This document shows positions 46,318 to 56,464 of a stretch of DNA of 64,000 nucleotides, one piece after another. The notes beneath the pieces are model-generated. The model saw nothing but the letters and a program-made list of their open reading frames with translations, was not told the DNA's origin and did no database searches. A program made the position numbers and the translations under genes. How positions within the stretch are numbered: position 1 is the first letter of the stretch; every line of letters starts with the position of its first letter. This stretch comes from Hansfordia pulvinata (Eukaryota; Ascomycota; Sordariomycetes; Xylariales), in contig BJKQ01000007.1 in NCBI GenBank assembly GCA_006538405.1, positions 2,884,258 to 2,948,257 on the forward strand. The letters are read 5' to 3'.

Positions 46318-47188
46318 TGCTGGGCGAGGCTGGGTCGCCAACAGTTATCACTTGAGTGAGAAGCGTCTCGACTAGAGGCTAAGTTAGGTATTATTCTCTC
46401 ATTGACCAAGACGAAGTTGCCGAACGGACGCAGAGAGATGGTGGTCCACGTCCAGGAACAACGTCTGTATTTATATGTACGCGCAAGTCCGTCTCTGTAG
46501 GGTAGTAAAGAAGGCCATTTTTGCGCCGTGTCCTTAGGGTAGTATCCTTCTTGGCTGTCTGGATAGACGAGGCGCGGAGTTCGTCGGCGCTGCTGTCTTC
46601 GTGCCCGGTATGCCCGCGACCTCGCCACTCATGGACACGACGAACACGGATTTAATGATTATCTGAGCCAACTCCGAGCTAGACTGAGCAAGCATGACGG
46701 CAGACCCGATCAACTCATTTTAGAGGCATCGCGGGGCTGTACGCGTTGCGAGTACACTAGCGGCTGGATTACTGGCCAATTGCCCTGGCTTGATGTGGGT
46801 GCACCGCCTGCGTGTAGTCAGTCGCATGCTGGCCGCCGACCAGAACCATGAGATGCCTACTAGGCACCAAGTAGATGCGAAATGCATCATCAGGCACTGA
46901 AGTTGGTAGCGTTGCGAGAAGACTAGCGTCAGTCGAGGACCGCCACTTGAGGCTACCTACCCCCACGAACTCGCCACGACCCGCGCCCGCAATGCTGTGG
47001 GACTCTGTAAACCCCATGCTTCCGGACGAGTCCTTTTATATGGTACTAAGCCCGAGCAACGAACAGATCAGTCAAATCGTGCGAGGATACTAGCTTCCTC
47101 TATCATTACTATCACTGTCAATTATCTCCCGTCCACATGCCACAGCGTCTCTATGGTACACCGTTGAACCCCTCATGTCGCAGCCGCC
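46318..47188. other. Divergent promoter of GST and Zn2Cys6 regulator
   Basis: Spacer of 871 bases between two start codons on opposite strands. It contains the GST TATA candidate. No gene seen. Confidence 0.5.
46468..46475 (-). promoter_or_regulatory. TATA-box candidate of the GST gene
   Basis: TATAAATA on the minus strand, about 150 bases upstream of the GST start. Confidence 0.45.
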
Positions 47189-48905
47189 ATGGTGAACCCT
47201 GGGCACGCCAGCAGGGGCTGTGGGACGTGCAAGGCACGGCGCGTACGATGCGACGAGGTACGGCCCGCTTGTCGGCGATGTGTTGCCTCCCGTCGCTTGT
47301 GCCTGGGATACAGCAGCTGCAAAGACAGCGGCCGCAGAAACAGCAGCCGCAAAGACAGCAGCCGAGGCGATGATACTCGCGGGCCAGGGGCGAGGGCGCC
47401 CACTTCATTCAGCCCTTCGCTGTCGCTGGTCACGGCGGTGCCGCCATCCGCATTCAGTTCCATGGGCCCGGACGCTGCGGTTGACGCACAGCTGCTCGAG
47501 GCTACGGCCGCCGTGGAAGACGTGGTGCGCCGGGGTCTAGCGTCACTGATCATCTCTGGTCCTTGCAGCGCGGCTTCACAGACTCATGCCGAGCGGCGCG
47601 CCCAACTTGCTCGGTACGGCGCGGCCACGCGCAGCCTCCGGGCTCTTGTGGCCCCTCATTCATCTCGGGGCGCCGACAACCATGCCCGCCTCCTTGCTCA
47701 GCCGCAGGCCCCGCTGCGCGCTGTCTACTTGATTGCTCTTTATGAGGTGAGCCTCCTTGCTCGCGCTCCCGCCGCCTTACACAGGAGGCAAATCGCGATC
47801 GATACACTTCTCATCACCGAGCTCCCCTGCAACGGGAGCGAGAACGGAAATGTTAGGCTAACCCTGCCATCTTGTTCTCGCAGATGGTGGTCAAGACCAG
47901 TCTGAGCGATCAGACCTGGAAGATTCATGTAAACGGGTTACTGGCATTGCTCCGGCAGTGGGTGCAGCAGCAGCGAAGCCAGGGGGCCGAGGTGTTGATG
48001 CCCACCTTGGCGCTGGCGCTGGAAGTTGACCTCCGCGGCGATGAGATCCCACAGCCCGCCACGGGCGCTCCCGGTGTGCTTCTGACTATTGCGCTGCTGC
48101 ATCTTCGGCGCCTCGGGCCGGAGCTGGACAGCAACCTCAATCAGAGGTGCCGCAAACTGGACGCGCATAAACTTCGGCGCGACATCACGCACGTGCAGCG
48201 CACTCTACGCCTGTACCCGGCCTGCGTCGCCGCCGCCACCGCCGCCAACGGAGCAGTTGGTCCCTCGTCTTTTCAGGAGCAGCGTGAGGCCGCCTTCTTT
48301 CACGCTCTCGGCAGTGTGTGCGCCAGTGCAATGGCATGGACCAGCGCAGTGCTGTCGGTTGGGGCGGGACACAACCGCAGTAGCGCCTCCGCGGACAAGG
48401 GCTGGCGCCACAGCGCCCAGACGGCAGTCAGGGAGTCTGCCATGGGCGTACTGCGAGCTCTCAACCACGACAGCGCCGCCTTTCCGAAGGAGATGAGACA
48501 GCGATGGGAGAAGCGAGACATGGACGGCCACGAAGAAAACGGAAGCGACGCGACAGCGACCGCGGGCGCATCGGTGCTCGGCTTATGGGCACTGGCCAGC
48601 TGTTTACTCGCGCCGCCGGACATGATCCCTCTCGAAATCGCAGAGCAAGTCGCAGCTGTGCTGAGACGACTCGGCTTGCGGCGGCATCTGCCTGTTGCTC
48701 TGGCCCTGGTAAGCGTTTTGATCCGCCCTCGCCCCAGCCATGCTCCTGGTGCGCATCGTATGCTGACCTGGCCTGGCCCAGGCAACTGCTGCAGAGGCAC
48801 GGGCTGGCCGCACGGGTCAAGGCTCCGAGATGGGCACCGCGCAGCCCTCCGATGTCCTGGCAGGATTGGTTCTCGCGAGCTCCGCCTTCCCCGGAAGGAC
48901 CCTAG
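47189..48905 (+). CDS. Zn2Cys6 binuclear-cluster transcription factor
   Basis: Nuclear DNA-binding regulator of the Gal4-type fungal family. Exons 47189-47746, 47884-48708 and 48795-48905 give 497 residues. The cluster GCGTCKARRVRCDEVRPACRR continues to CVASRRLC and fits CX2CX6CX6CX2CX6C, starting near residue 11. A Ser/Arg-rich linker with KDSS repeats follows. The rest is a helical middle region of the fungal regulator type, such as WKIHVNGLLALLRQW. The last acceptor was set at CTGCAG|AGG because that gives RHGLAARVKAPRWAPRSPPMSWQDWF, a compact ending; an acceptor 14 bases upstream would give a longer, less protein-like tail. It is divergent from the GST gene, so control of that gene is possible but unproven. 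Confidence 0.88.
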
Positions 48906-49645
48906 CTACGGAATATTGGAAGGGATTTGAGCTTACTGAGACCCAAAAAAGCCCGTGACGATGCTCGAGATGGGGCGGCGGTTGGCGGTCCTGCACCGCT
49001 GCCATTGCCCTGCTCTGTGTCACGTCGCGTCTCTTCTCGGTGTCGTCTCCCGATTGTTGTGTTCCGATCCATCAGGAGTGGCCTCGACAACATCAGTTGC
49101 ATGCTCTTCGCTCTCTGCACATGCTCTGCTTCTGGTGCCAACGTGCCGAAAGCTCACGTTGCCACTCCAATAATGGTACAAGGAGTGCGCGGAAGCCTAG
49201 AAAGATTACGATCCAGCACCCTACACGGCAGGTGGGGTGGTTTTACCCCGCGAGGCCCGCGCTAGAAGCACTTTGAACCCCTGTTGAGCAGGCCTGACTC
49301 TGGATGGAAACGTGACCGAGGGTATATACACATGCTGAGCCTGTCAGCAACAAGCTGACACAGAGATCCTACACAGACATATACCCCGATCCTTTTTAGA
49401 AATCATCGACTTGAACTTGGTCTGGCTCCAATGATGCCCTGCCTCTGCGTCACTTTGGCTCCCTATAAAACCTGCGTGCCCGCCTTCGAAGCGTGAGGAA
49501 AAGGCGATAGATAGCGATCACATTCAATCAACACTCTTTCCCTTCACTTCGACATACTCTCACTCACCCATCACTTAATCATTCTACTTACCTGTTGACC
49601 AGTATCTACTCAACTTCTCTCCTTCGTCTCAGCGAAACTGTGAAC
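48906..49645. other. Promoter of the cysteine-rich secreted protein
   Basis: Intergenic stretch. No coding frame supported. It ends in a CT-rich 5' leader. Confidence 0.4.
49464..49470 (+). promoter_or_regulatory. TATA-box candidate
   Basis: TATAAAA about 180 bases upstream of the cysteine-rich secreted protein start, preceded by GGCTCCC. The leader between is pyrimidine-rich, as in strongly expressed fungal genes. Confidence 0.5.
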
Positions 49646-50175
49646 ATGCAGATCTCAACCGTGGCCACTTCGATGATGCTTCTTGCAAGCCTTGCCTCAT
49701 CCGCCCCGTCAGCTATCACGCCTGCGGAGCAGAGACAGCAGTCGTCATTAGCCGTGCGGGACTTGAAGGACAACTTGTGCACCGTGCAGGCATCAGGCGC
49801 TTTATGGATCTACAAGTTGCGCTCCGAAAACATTCCAAAGGCCTCGATCGATGGTTTCTGCGGCAAATTCGTAAGTCTGTTAGTGTCTGTGTTTGCAACG
49901 AGACTAACCAATCCGACTTCCAGTGGGACAAACTGGCCGACTTCTCAAGCTGCGCCAAGTCCGGTACTGTCAGCTGCGGGCCTCTTGGCTCGTCAGTTGA
50001 TGACATTGAACCGGGGACTTACGGAAAGCGAGGCAGCGAGTACGCAGACAATGGTGGCGGCGTGAAAATCGAATTCCAGGTCGGGGCAGGATGTAACCAT
50101 GGCTGCGTTCAGTCAGCGTGGTGGGAGTCAAACAAGAAAGACGGTGAAAACCAGTTCGGAGAAATGGTGTGCTAA
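49646..50175 (+). CDS. Small cysteine-rich secreted protein
   Basis: Two exons, 49646-49870 and 49924-50175, with a 53-base intron, encode 158 residues. MQISTVATSMMLLASLASSAPS is a signal peptide, cleaved near residue 19. An Arg just after the propeptide-like segment (AVRDL) could be a Kex2-like site. The mature part has seven cysteines (NLCTV, GFCGK, SSCAK, VSCGP, GCNHGC, terminal MVC), ending on Cys at the last residue. The spacing does not match a family I can name. A clean TATA box, pyrimidine leader, small size and subtelomeric position fit a candidate effector. Function is unknown. Confidence 0.75.
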
Positions 50176-51009
50176 GAACGGGGGCGAATGTGAATGGGGC
50201 TCTCATGGTGTTTCGCCAACCTTGCTGATTGCCTACTGGACGGCTGTTCGAGACCGATTCTATGTTGTTTGACGATTTGTTTCTGCTTGTGGATTTTGAC
50301 TTCTCTCGAGCGCCCGGCGCGCACACTGTACACAATTGATATTATAACACAGCTGAATGATGAGAATAGTGGCCGTGACACGCAAGACCGCTCAGCAACA
50401 GGGTCCTATTAAAATCCAATGATAAGTTCGTTACCTTCGCCCGGGCAAAGACTCGTTTCTATAAATATCACATTTCGGCAGAGCGAGGCGCGATGCCCAT
50501 GTCTTTCATTACCTGCGCTCGGATGCGCGCCCCGCAGGAAGTCTCCCATACCCGTCTGTATCTTATGTGCGAAGACAGGTTCGGTACGTATTAGACAAGT
50601 CATACATGATTTATGCATTCGTCCCAGTTCCATACACTTTTGCGCCGCTTGGTCTGCTCGAGTAGTGCACGAACACCACAGGGCGTACATGTCGTGTCAG
50701 TCCGCGTTCACCTTTTTTTAGACTCGGACATCTGGGCTGCAGCAACAGCGTGCCCTATAACTAAATTTGGTGCTGCCCCCCGAAGCAGAACATGCACTAC
50801 TATGTACCTTAGGGATGCAAAGGTGAACGTTAATAGATTACTGGCTGAAGAGCAAGAAGAAGGCGCAGTCACAGCGATACCTTGTATAAGACAACCCACC
50901 TGCTTATCCGGTTGGCCTCCCATCGTCTGGTTCCGCTCTCATCGTTTTCCCACTCAGTCATACACTTTCAGCTGAACTTCACCTTTCATTCACAACTCGC
51001 TCACACATA
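50176..51009. other. Promoter of the Fic-domain gene
   Basis: No gene supported. TTGTATAAG near 50882 is a possible TATA site about 120 bases from the Fic start. The composition is more AT-rich than in the left half of the window. Confidence 0.4.
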
Positions 51010-52017
51010 ATGGCATCTCCAATGATGCGTCTGCGCACGGCCATGCATGCGCATGGCTGGCCACTTTGGCTGAGCGATCGGAGGGCTAGCCTCGACATCA
51101 AGCCGACCGAGCATACCGCCACCAAGATGTGCTCCACAATTGAGAATGCCCTCGTTGATGCCGTGTACTCGTCGAACTACATCGAAGTGGCCGGGTCGAG
51201 CCGCGACTATACCGACAGACTGTGTCGCCAGGTCTTGCGCGGCGAAAACGACAATCTCTCGGCCGACATAGACGAGCATCATCCAGAGTTTAAGCAGGCC
51301 CACGAAGCTCTGCTGGCCACCTCCCGCTTTCGGAATCCGACGCCGCAAGATGTCAATCGCAGCCGCGTCGAGGTGGTCCGTCACGCCGAGGCTTTCAGCT
51401 ATGCCATTGACCACTTCATCATCGACGGCAAGGCCATCACCGAGGACATGATCAAACAGGTCCAAAGAATTTTGGCCACAGGCACCCTCAACCCCGACGA
51501 AGGCGCACCGGGCGACTATCGCGAGCACGAGATAGCCGCCCGGCACGGCATGAAGAAGAGGTCTCTGTTCATCAGGGCACGATCGGTCCCCGACTACATG
51601 GCACAGCTTGTGAGGGACTTGCAAGAGGATTTGGAGGCGATTGAAGCCGACGAGACCACCGCCATCGATCCATTCGATCTCGCGACGAGATATGCACACC
51701 GATTTGTTAATATCCACCCATTTCCTGATGGCAATGGCCGGACTTGCCGTATCCTGCTTAACCTCCTTCTCATGAAACATGGCGGGCACGTGGTCAGCTT
51801 CGGGGGTCACGACACCGAGAGAGAAGAATACCTGGATATCGCCGCTCGCAGCTCTAAGCGGTTTCATGAGGAGGATATGGAGATCCCGGAGCCTGAGAAA
51901 ACAGGGCATAGAGAACTCGCCATTTTCACGATGAGAAAATCCGCAGGCGTGCTGAACAAGCTTTGGGCTTGCGTTGAGTACGAGCAGTACCAAGAGGTGA
52001 TTACCATAAAGCATTAA
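51010..52017 (+). CDS. Fic/DOC-domain protein (putative AMP-transferase)
   Basis: Single-exon protein of 335 residues. The Fic core motif HPFPDGNGRTCR at residues 236-247 matches HxFx(D/E)GNGRxxR, with catalytic His236, Asp240 and Arg247 present. Known active Fic enzymes transfer AMP (or other phospho groups) from nucleotides to protein hydroxyls. Upstream, SSNYIEV at residues 54-60 sits where class II proteins carry the autoinhibitory (S/T)xxxE(G/N) helix: Ser55 and Glu59 are there, but the last position is Val instead of Gly/Asn. No signal peptide, membrane span or TPR repeats. The gene has no intron, unlike most neighbours, and is bordered by a RIP-like AT island, so horizontal origin or duplication is possible. 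The target protein is unknown. Confidence 0.9.
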   Translation: MASPMMRLRTAMHAHGWPLWLSDRRASLDIKPTEHTATKMCSTIENALVDAVYSSNYIEVAGSSRDYTDRLCRQVLRGENDNLSADIDEHHPEFKQAHEALLATSRFRNPTPQDVNRSRVEVVRHAEAFSYAIDHFIIDGKAITEDMIKQVQRILATGTLNPDEGAPGDYREHEIAARHGMKKRSLFIRARSVPDYMAQLVRDLQEDLEAIEADETTAIDPFDLATRYAHRFVNIHPFPDGNGRTCRILLNLLLMKHGGHVVSFGGHDTEREEYLDIAARSSKRFHEEDMEIPEPEKTGHRELAIFTMRKSAGVLNKLWACVEYEQYQEVITIKH

Positions 52018-52560
52018 GGCTGTGGTGGGATGGGTTCTCAGCGCAGAGTTGTCACACAGTTGAGGAAGGGAGGGGCCCTTTAAGTGCGCTGTAAAAGGCG
52101 TGTTGTATTATTACTCCGCATTATATCCGTTGCGCCGACGGTGAATCATTAAGCCGCTTGCCAGCCTTAAACCACACCGTGGACATGGCTCGAGGAGGGG
52201 ATGCAATGATAAGGTTATTTATAAAACCTTATAATAAGCAGGTGGATTAATAAGGGTTTAACATATTTAAAGGGTGAGATATAACCTAGAAATACACATC
52301 TTTTACTCGAAGTTCCGTGAATATATGATTAAAGTATTAATAAAGTCAGTGAGAATAATACGATGATTTATTGATAACTTTTACTTTTATTAATATATAC
52401 ATAAACGAATCTTAACAAGTCTAAGAACGAATACTTTTATAAAACAAAAAGGTAAAGTAAGCGCCTTAAAAAGAAGGCAGCTGAACCGAATCAGGCGGGG
52501 GTAGTTTTCTGATTTAATAAATTGTGAAATATTATTTAGCACGGGCAAGAATGCACGTCT
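52018..52560. other. AT-rich island, probable RIP relic
   Basis: From about 52100 the DNA drops sharply in G+C. It is dominated by TTATAA/TTAATA words and has stops in all frames. It resembles the telomere-proximal AT block and likely is a decayed repeat mutated by RIP. No recognisable element ends. Confidence 0.6.
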
Positions 52561-53411
52561 TCAATCAATAGCCAGCGACTCCGCCACATTAACGACGACC
52601 CGAGCCACCTTCTCGGTCGCGCTGATCTGCGCGAGATGGCCTGCCGAGATCCGTATCACCTCAGCGCCAGCCAGGGCCGCAAGCATCTGTTGCGTCGCCG
52701 CTGGGATGCACTTATCCAACTCGCAAAGGATATAAGTGCTGGGCACGTCCCGCCAGCCGCAGTAGGTGATAGCCTGCTCCCAGAGGCGGCAGCTGGGCTG
52801 AGAGCGGGTCATCGTCTTCCACGGCGCTGCCTGTGACGGCTCGAAATCATTGAAGAAGAGTTCGTCAAAGTCTAGCGTAGTCGTCTCGTCGTCCTTAGAG
52901 TTTCGTCAGCTAGTGCATCGCGTAATGCATCGAGATCCATGCCACGTGAATGAGGGAGTCAGGTCGCCCCGGGCGGCAGCAGCTTCAACCGATCAACAGG
53001 GCCCCTGTGGCTTACCTCGTCCACCATGCACGGCAGCTTAAACTTGTCGAACCCTTCCGGTCCCAGCCCGGCGGTCAGGAAGATGATTCCGAGCACGCCG
53101 CCGCTGCGACCGGCTTTTTCCAGCGAGGCGCGGTCAAGCCCTCGCATGGCCTCGCTGCCAAGCCCGCCCGCCACCGAGTGCAGCATCAGCACGACGCCGG
53201 CCGCGCCCGCGCCTTCGATAGCCTTTTCCAGGTCCGCCCGGAGCCCCGCGATGTCGTCCGCCATGGTCGCGTGGGCCGGAGGCCGCGTTCCGTTGCTGCG
53301 CAGGCTGCTCGTGGTCGTGCACAAGCCGGCCTTTCGTAGGGCCTCGGCCAGGGGCTCCATGAAAGCCGGTCCCTCCCAGAAACCAGGTGCGAGGAAGACA
53401 GTGGGAGCCAT
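52561..53411 (-). CDS. Alpha/beta hydrolase
   Basis: Two exons, 53411-53016 and 52893-52561, separated by a 122-base intron, encode 242 residues, the normal size for small fungal AB-hydrolase-1 proteins. MAPTVFLAPGFWEGPAFMEPL is the first strand and oxyanion region. The nucleophile Ser79 lies in MLHSVAGG, where the first Gly of the usual GxSxG is Leu (LHSxxG), as in part of this family. Asp192 (CELDKCIP) and His218 (SAGHLAQI) complete the triad. No signal peptide is present. The start at 53411 was preferred to an upstream in-frame ATG because MAPTVFLAPG matches the family opening. Substrate unknown. Confidence 0.85.
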
Positions 53412-54573
53412 GATGCTTTCGAATAAGATTGTGTAAGCCACGGGTAAGAAAGCAGGAGAGGCGGAGGGGCTGCGAGTGATGCTTGTCTGGATACTAAATA
53501 CATGACAATGATCAGGCTCGAGGAAAGTGCTGCTCTTGAAGGGTGCTCGCCCGGGTCGGCCACCTGCCCCCAGGACTTCTGTCGCACAAATCTGATGGCG
53601 TGGCGACGGCTTCAGCTGAAGATGACCAAGCCACCCGCCTTACCTAATTGACCCCAGCGCTGCAGCGGCGGTCTCGACTGTCCTGGTCCTAAGTGCACTG
53701 CGCGCGCGCCTGGAAGCGTAATGCCTTGCTAGTCTCAAAGCCGAAAAGAGCACAAATGCCGTTGCTGGACTGGGCCGGTCACCTGGAGGATTCGTCGCAA
53801 TCCACTTCCAGCGTCGGGGTTCTAGGCGGTCTGGCGCAGGCCGACGACGAAGATCATACCGAACACAAGATTGCCTAGTCTGGCAGGACGAACGACGTTT
53901 GGCAATTGGGTCGGCTGCATTTGCCTTTATCTTTCGCTGGCTAGAAGTCCCGTCAACATGCTAGTGGCCTCCCGGGAGTCGTGGAAGCCGATGATCGGAC
54001 AGCCACAGGCTTATGGGAAGAGGGCAGCGACCAATTGACTCCGACCTCCCGATCCTGGCCTCATCATCAAGCCCTTCTGGCTTGGTGGGTACTGCTCAAT
54101 GAGTTGGGTCGCACAAGGGCTCACGAGTAGGTCTCGTTGCTCGTTTCCGAGAATTACTTGAGCACATGTAGCTACCTACACTTAGTGCTAAAAGGAAATA
54201 AGATGCCCATGGGAAAAGCAGATTCCTGATCTTAGCAGCGGCCTTATAGGTCAACCCTCTCAGCATGTAAGCCGCCCGCCGTCTTTGCCGGACTGGTGAA
54301 GCGCAAAGATCCATTCAGACCCTACTAAGAGTTCAAGCTAGCAAGCGGTCTGCGCAAGCGGTGGTCGCAGGCGGTGCCGCCCACGCTCTGGGTGAGGAGC
54401 ACTTAAGCGGGGTGGGCCAAACACGAGTGCAGTCGACTGTTGGGACTTCCCCTCCCCTCCTCGCATCCGCCCTGAGCTTCGATACAAGCCATCAGCTTTG
54501 CTTGTTTGGTGCGCCCTTGTCGCCTGTTCGTCCTGCGTATCAATCGCCAGCTTAGACGGACACCCGCGTCACG
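53412..54573. other. Divergent intergenic region
   Basis: 1.16 kb between the hydrolase (minus) and methyltransferase (plus) start codons. Only short, unremarkable frames. Confidence 0.4.
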
Positions 54574-55498
54574 ATGGCGGACCCTCAGACCGAGTACTCT
54601 GAGCCTGCCTACGTGAAGGAGCAGGAAAAATCCCAGGTCCCCTTCTGGCGTGCTACGATTGCGGAACGGACCCCGCCCGAGGCAAGCGTTGACCCATTCC
54701 CGCATTAAGACAGCTAGCTGATGAACCAGGGGAGATCAGACCCATGATCTTCTCGAGACTTACAGCGGCGTCCCTCGCAATGAGCATGATGATCACGTCC
54801 ATCGCATCCGCGACCGTCTCTGGCAAATCCGCCAATACCCCTGCACCGGCGGTGGAGGCTGGCTCAAGCCACAGATCTGCTTGTCGACCGTCTACCCAGA
54901 GATTCTGAGTCGGGCTAAAGCAGGCGAGACTGTGGTCGACATGGGTACGTTCATTGGCCATGATCTCCGTCGCCTGGCCATTGATGGCGTTCCGTCCGAC
55001 AAGCTCTGGGGCGTCGACATTGCCAACCACTTTGATGTTGGGTTCGACTTTTTCAGGGACCGTGATCGTTGGAACGGCAGATTCGTCGAGGCCGATTTCT
55101 TGACTGTCGAGACAAACTTGGCCCTTCAGCCTCTACGCTCCAACACTGATATCATCTTCATTGCGTCCGTGCTACACCAGTGGGACTGGAAAGGGCAGGT
55201 GCGCGGTGCCACGGCGCTCACGCATTTCACGAAGCCAGGCTCGCTCATAGCGGGCCTGCAAATGAGCAAGCCCGTTGCCGACCACCGCGTGATGCAAGGC
55301 CTCAAGGTTCCCTTGTACATTCACAACCCAGCCTCGTTCGCTGAACTTTGGCGCGAGGTCGGTATATCAACCGGCACGTGCTGGGAAACCGAAGCGTGGC
55401 CTCGCGCATGGGAATGGATCGGGGTCGACTCCGAGGACATGGCGTGGATGGGAACAGACGTGCAGCTCTTTGAGTTCGCCGTACGCCGGGTGGCTTAA
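54574..55498 (+). CDS. SAM-dependent methyltransferase, fungal secondary-metabolite type
   Basis: Predicted 288-residue class I methyltransferase. Exon 1 (54574-54681) ends ERTPPE. Exon 2 is taken from 54740 (THDLLETYSGVPRNE) to 55498. The intron uses a GC donor (GAG|GCAAGC) and CAG acceptor; a weaker GT donor six bases on also keeps frame. The ETYSGVPRNEHDDHV...RDRLWQIRQYPC region is typical of fungal members. The SAM motif VVDMGTFIGHDLRRL lies near residues 101-115, where the second glycine of GxGxG is altered as in this family, with LWGVDI and IIFIASVLHQWDWKGQV after it. No signal peptide. Such enzymes often decorate metabolites; no backbone enzyme is near. Confidence 0.82.
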
Positions 55499-55690
55499 AG
55501 CACGCATTGGCGGTTCTTGAAATCTTCATAGAAGTGAACCTCATCGAGATCAGTTGGCATTTTATTTCTGTGCTTGAGAAGACGCTATCAACAGTCCGCT
55601 GTGCATCGCTAGCGAACCGCACTCATCTGGTACGTTGGGTGCCATTCTCAGGAGAATTCTGCCCTCACACGAAGCAAGGTTCATGAACCG

Positions 55691-56464
55691 TTAATTCTCT
55701 AGATTTTCCAATTTCTGCAAATGTTCCTCCAAATCTTCGGGCAGACCAAACTGCTTCCGGTATTTCTCTCGCGTCGCCTCATCGTACCAAGTGCCTCCTG
55801 GTAAGTACTGCAACCGCAGCAACCCACTGCTGATTTCTCTATGGGAAGGTGTCTTGAGAAACCCTTGGATTTCAACGATAGAGCCTCCAACCTCGGCGTT
55901 CTTTTGTGAGTAGTACCTGTATGACTTCGTGAAGGCGCTGAGAATTTCTTGGAGGTCATGCCATCGTAAGTCCTGGTCAAGCGAGCCTTTAATATATTCG
56001 AAGGTCCAAAGAGGATGGGTGCCGTATCGGTCACTAAAGCGGCCGGCATCGGTGTCGTGAGACCACCATGCCGTGGAGTAAGAGATGGACTGAGAGATGT
56101 AGGCGGTAAGATACTTCGTGTCACCTCCACGGATTCCCTTACTAATAGCCTTCTCAAGTTGCTCCATCGTGTTGTCTCTCAGCTGTGGAGTCTGGTCTTG
56201 CTTCTTCCATTGCACCGAGCTGATATCGAAATGAAGGTTCGTACCAGTGATTGCTTGCTCGGGCATTAATTCTCCTTTGTAACGCTTCGTCTCAAGTCCA
56301 CCGAACCCGATGGTGCTTGCGACAACTGTGACTGGAGCTACCAAAAGGGCACCAACCGCGATGATGACAAATCGCGGATGCTTGTAGCAGCTGCCGGCGC
56401 GAGAGAAGAAATGCATTGCAAGGTTCACGCGCCAGTGAGATAAGTATAAAGAAGAGAATGACAC
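55691..56464 (-). CDS. Membrane-anchored orphan protein
   Basis: Single-exon frame of 257 residues; an internal start at 56416 (MHFFSRAG) would give 241. One hydrophobic segment (FVIIAVGALLVAPVTVVASTIGF) near residues 33-55 is a signal anchor or uncleaved signal peptide, followed by GLETKRYKGELMPEQ. The rest is soluble, rich in charged and aromatic residues, with WWSHDTDAGRFSDRYGTHPLWTF in part conserved-looking and a Glu/Leu coiled C-terminus. This is the last gene before the telomeric AT block. I do not recognise a family. Confidence 0.68.
   Translation of the reverse strand: MSFSSLYLSHWRVNLAMHFFSRAGSCYKHPRFVIIAVGALLVAPVTVVASTIGFGGLETKRYKGELMPEQAITGTNLHFDISSVQWKKQDQTPQLRDNTMEQLEKAISKGIRGGDTKYLTAYISQSISYSTAWWSHDTDAGRFSDRYGTHPLWTFEYIKGSLDQDLRWHDLQEILSAFTKSYRYYSQKNAEVGGSIVEIQGFLKTPSHREISSGLLRLQYLPGGTWYDEATREKYRKQFGLPEDLEEHLQKLENLEN

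Noticed and set aside
48504..48794. Plus-strand frame upstream of the last exon of the Zn2Cys6 gene, in a different frame from exon 2
   Set aside because: Only its 3' part, after the CTGCAG acceptor, is used as the third exon. The rest is a shadow of exon 2 and the intron.
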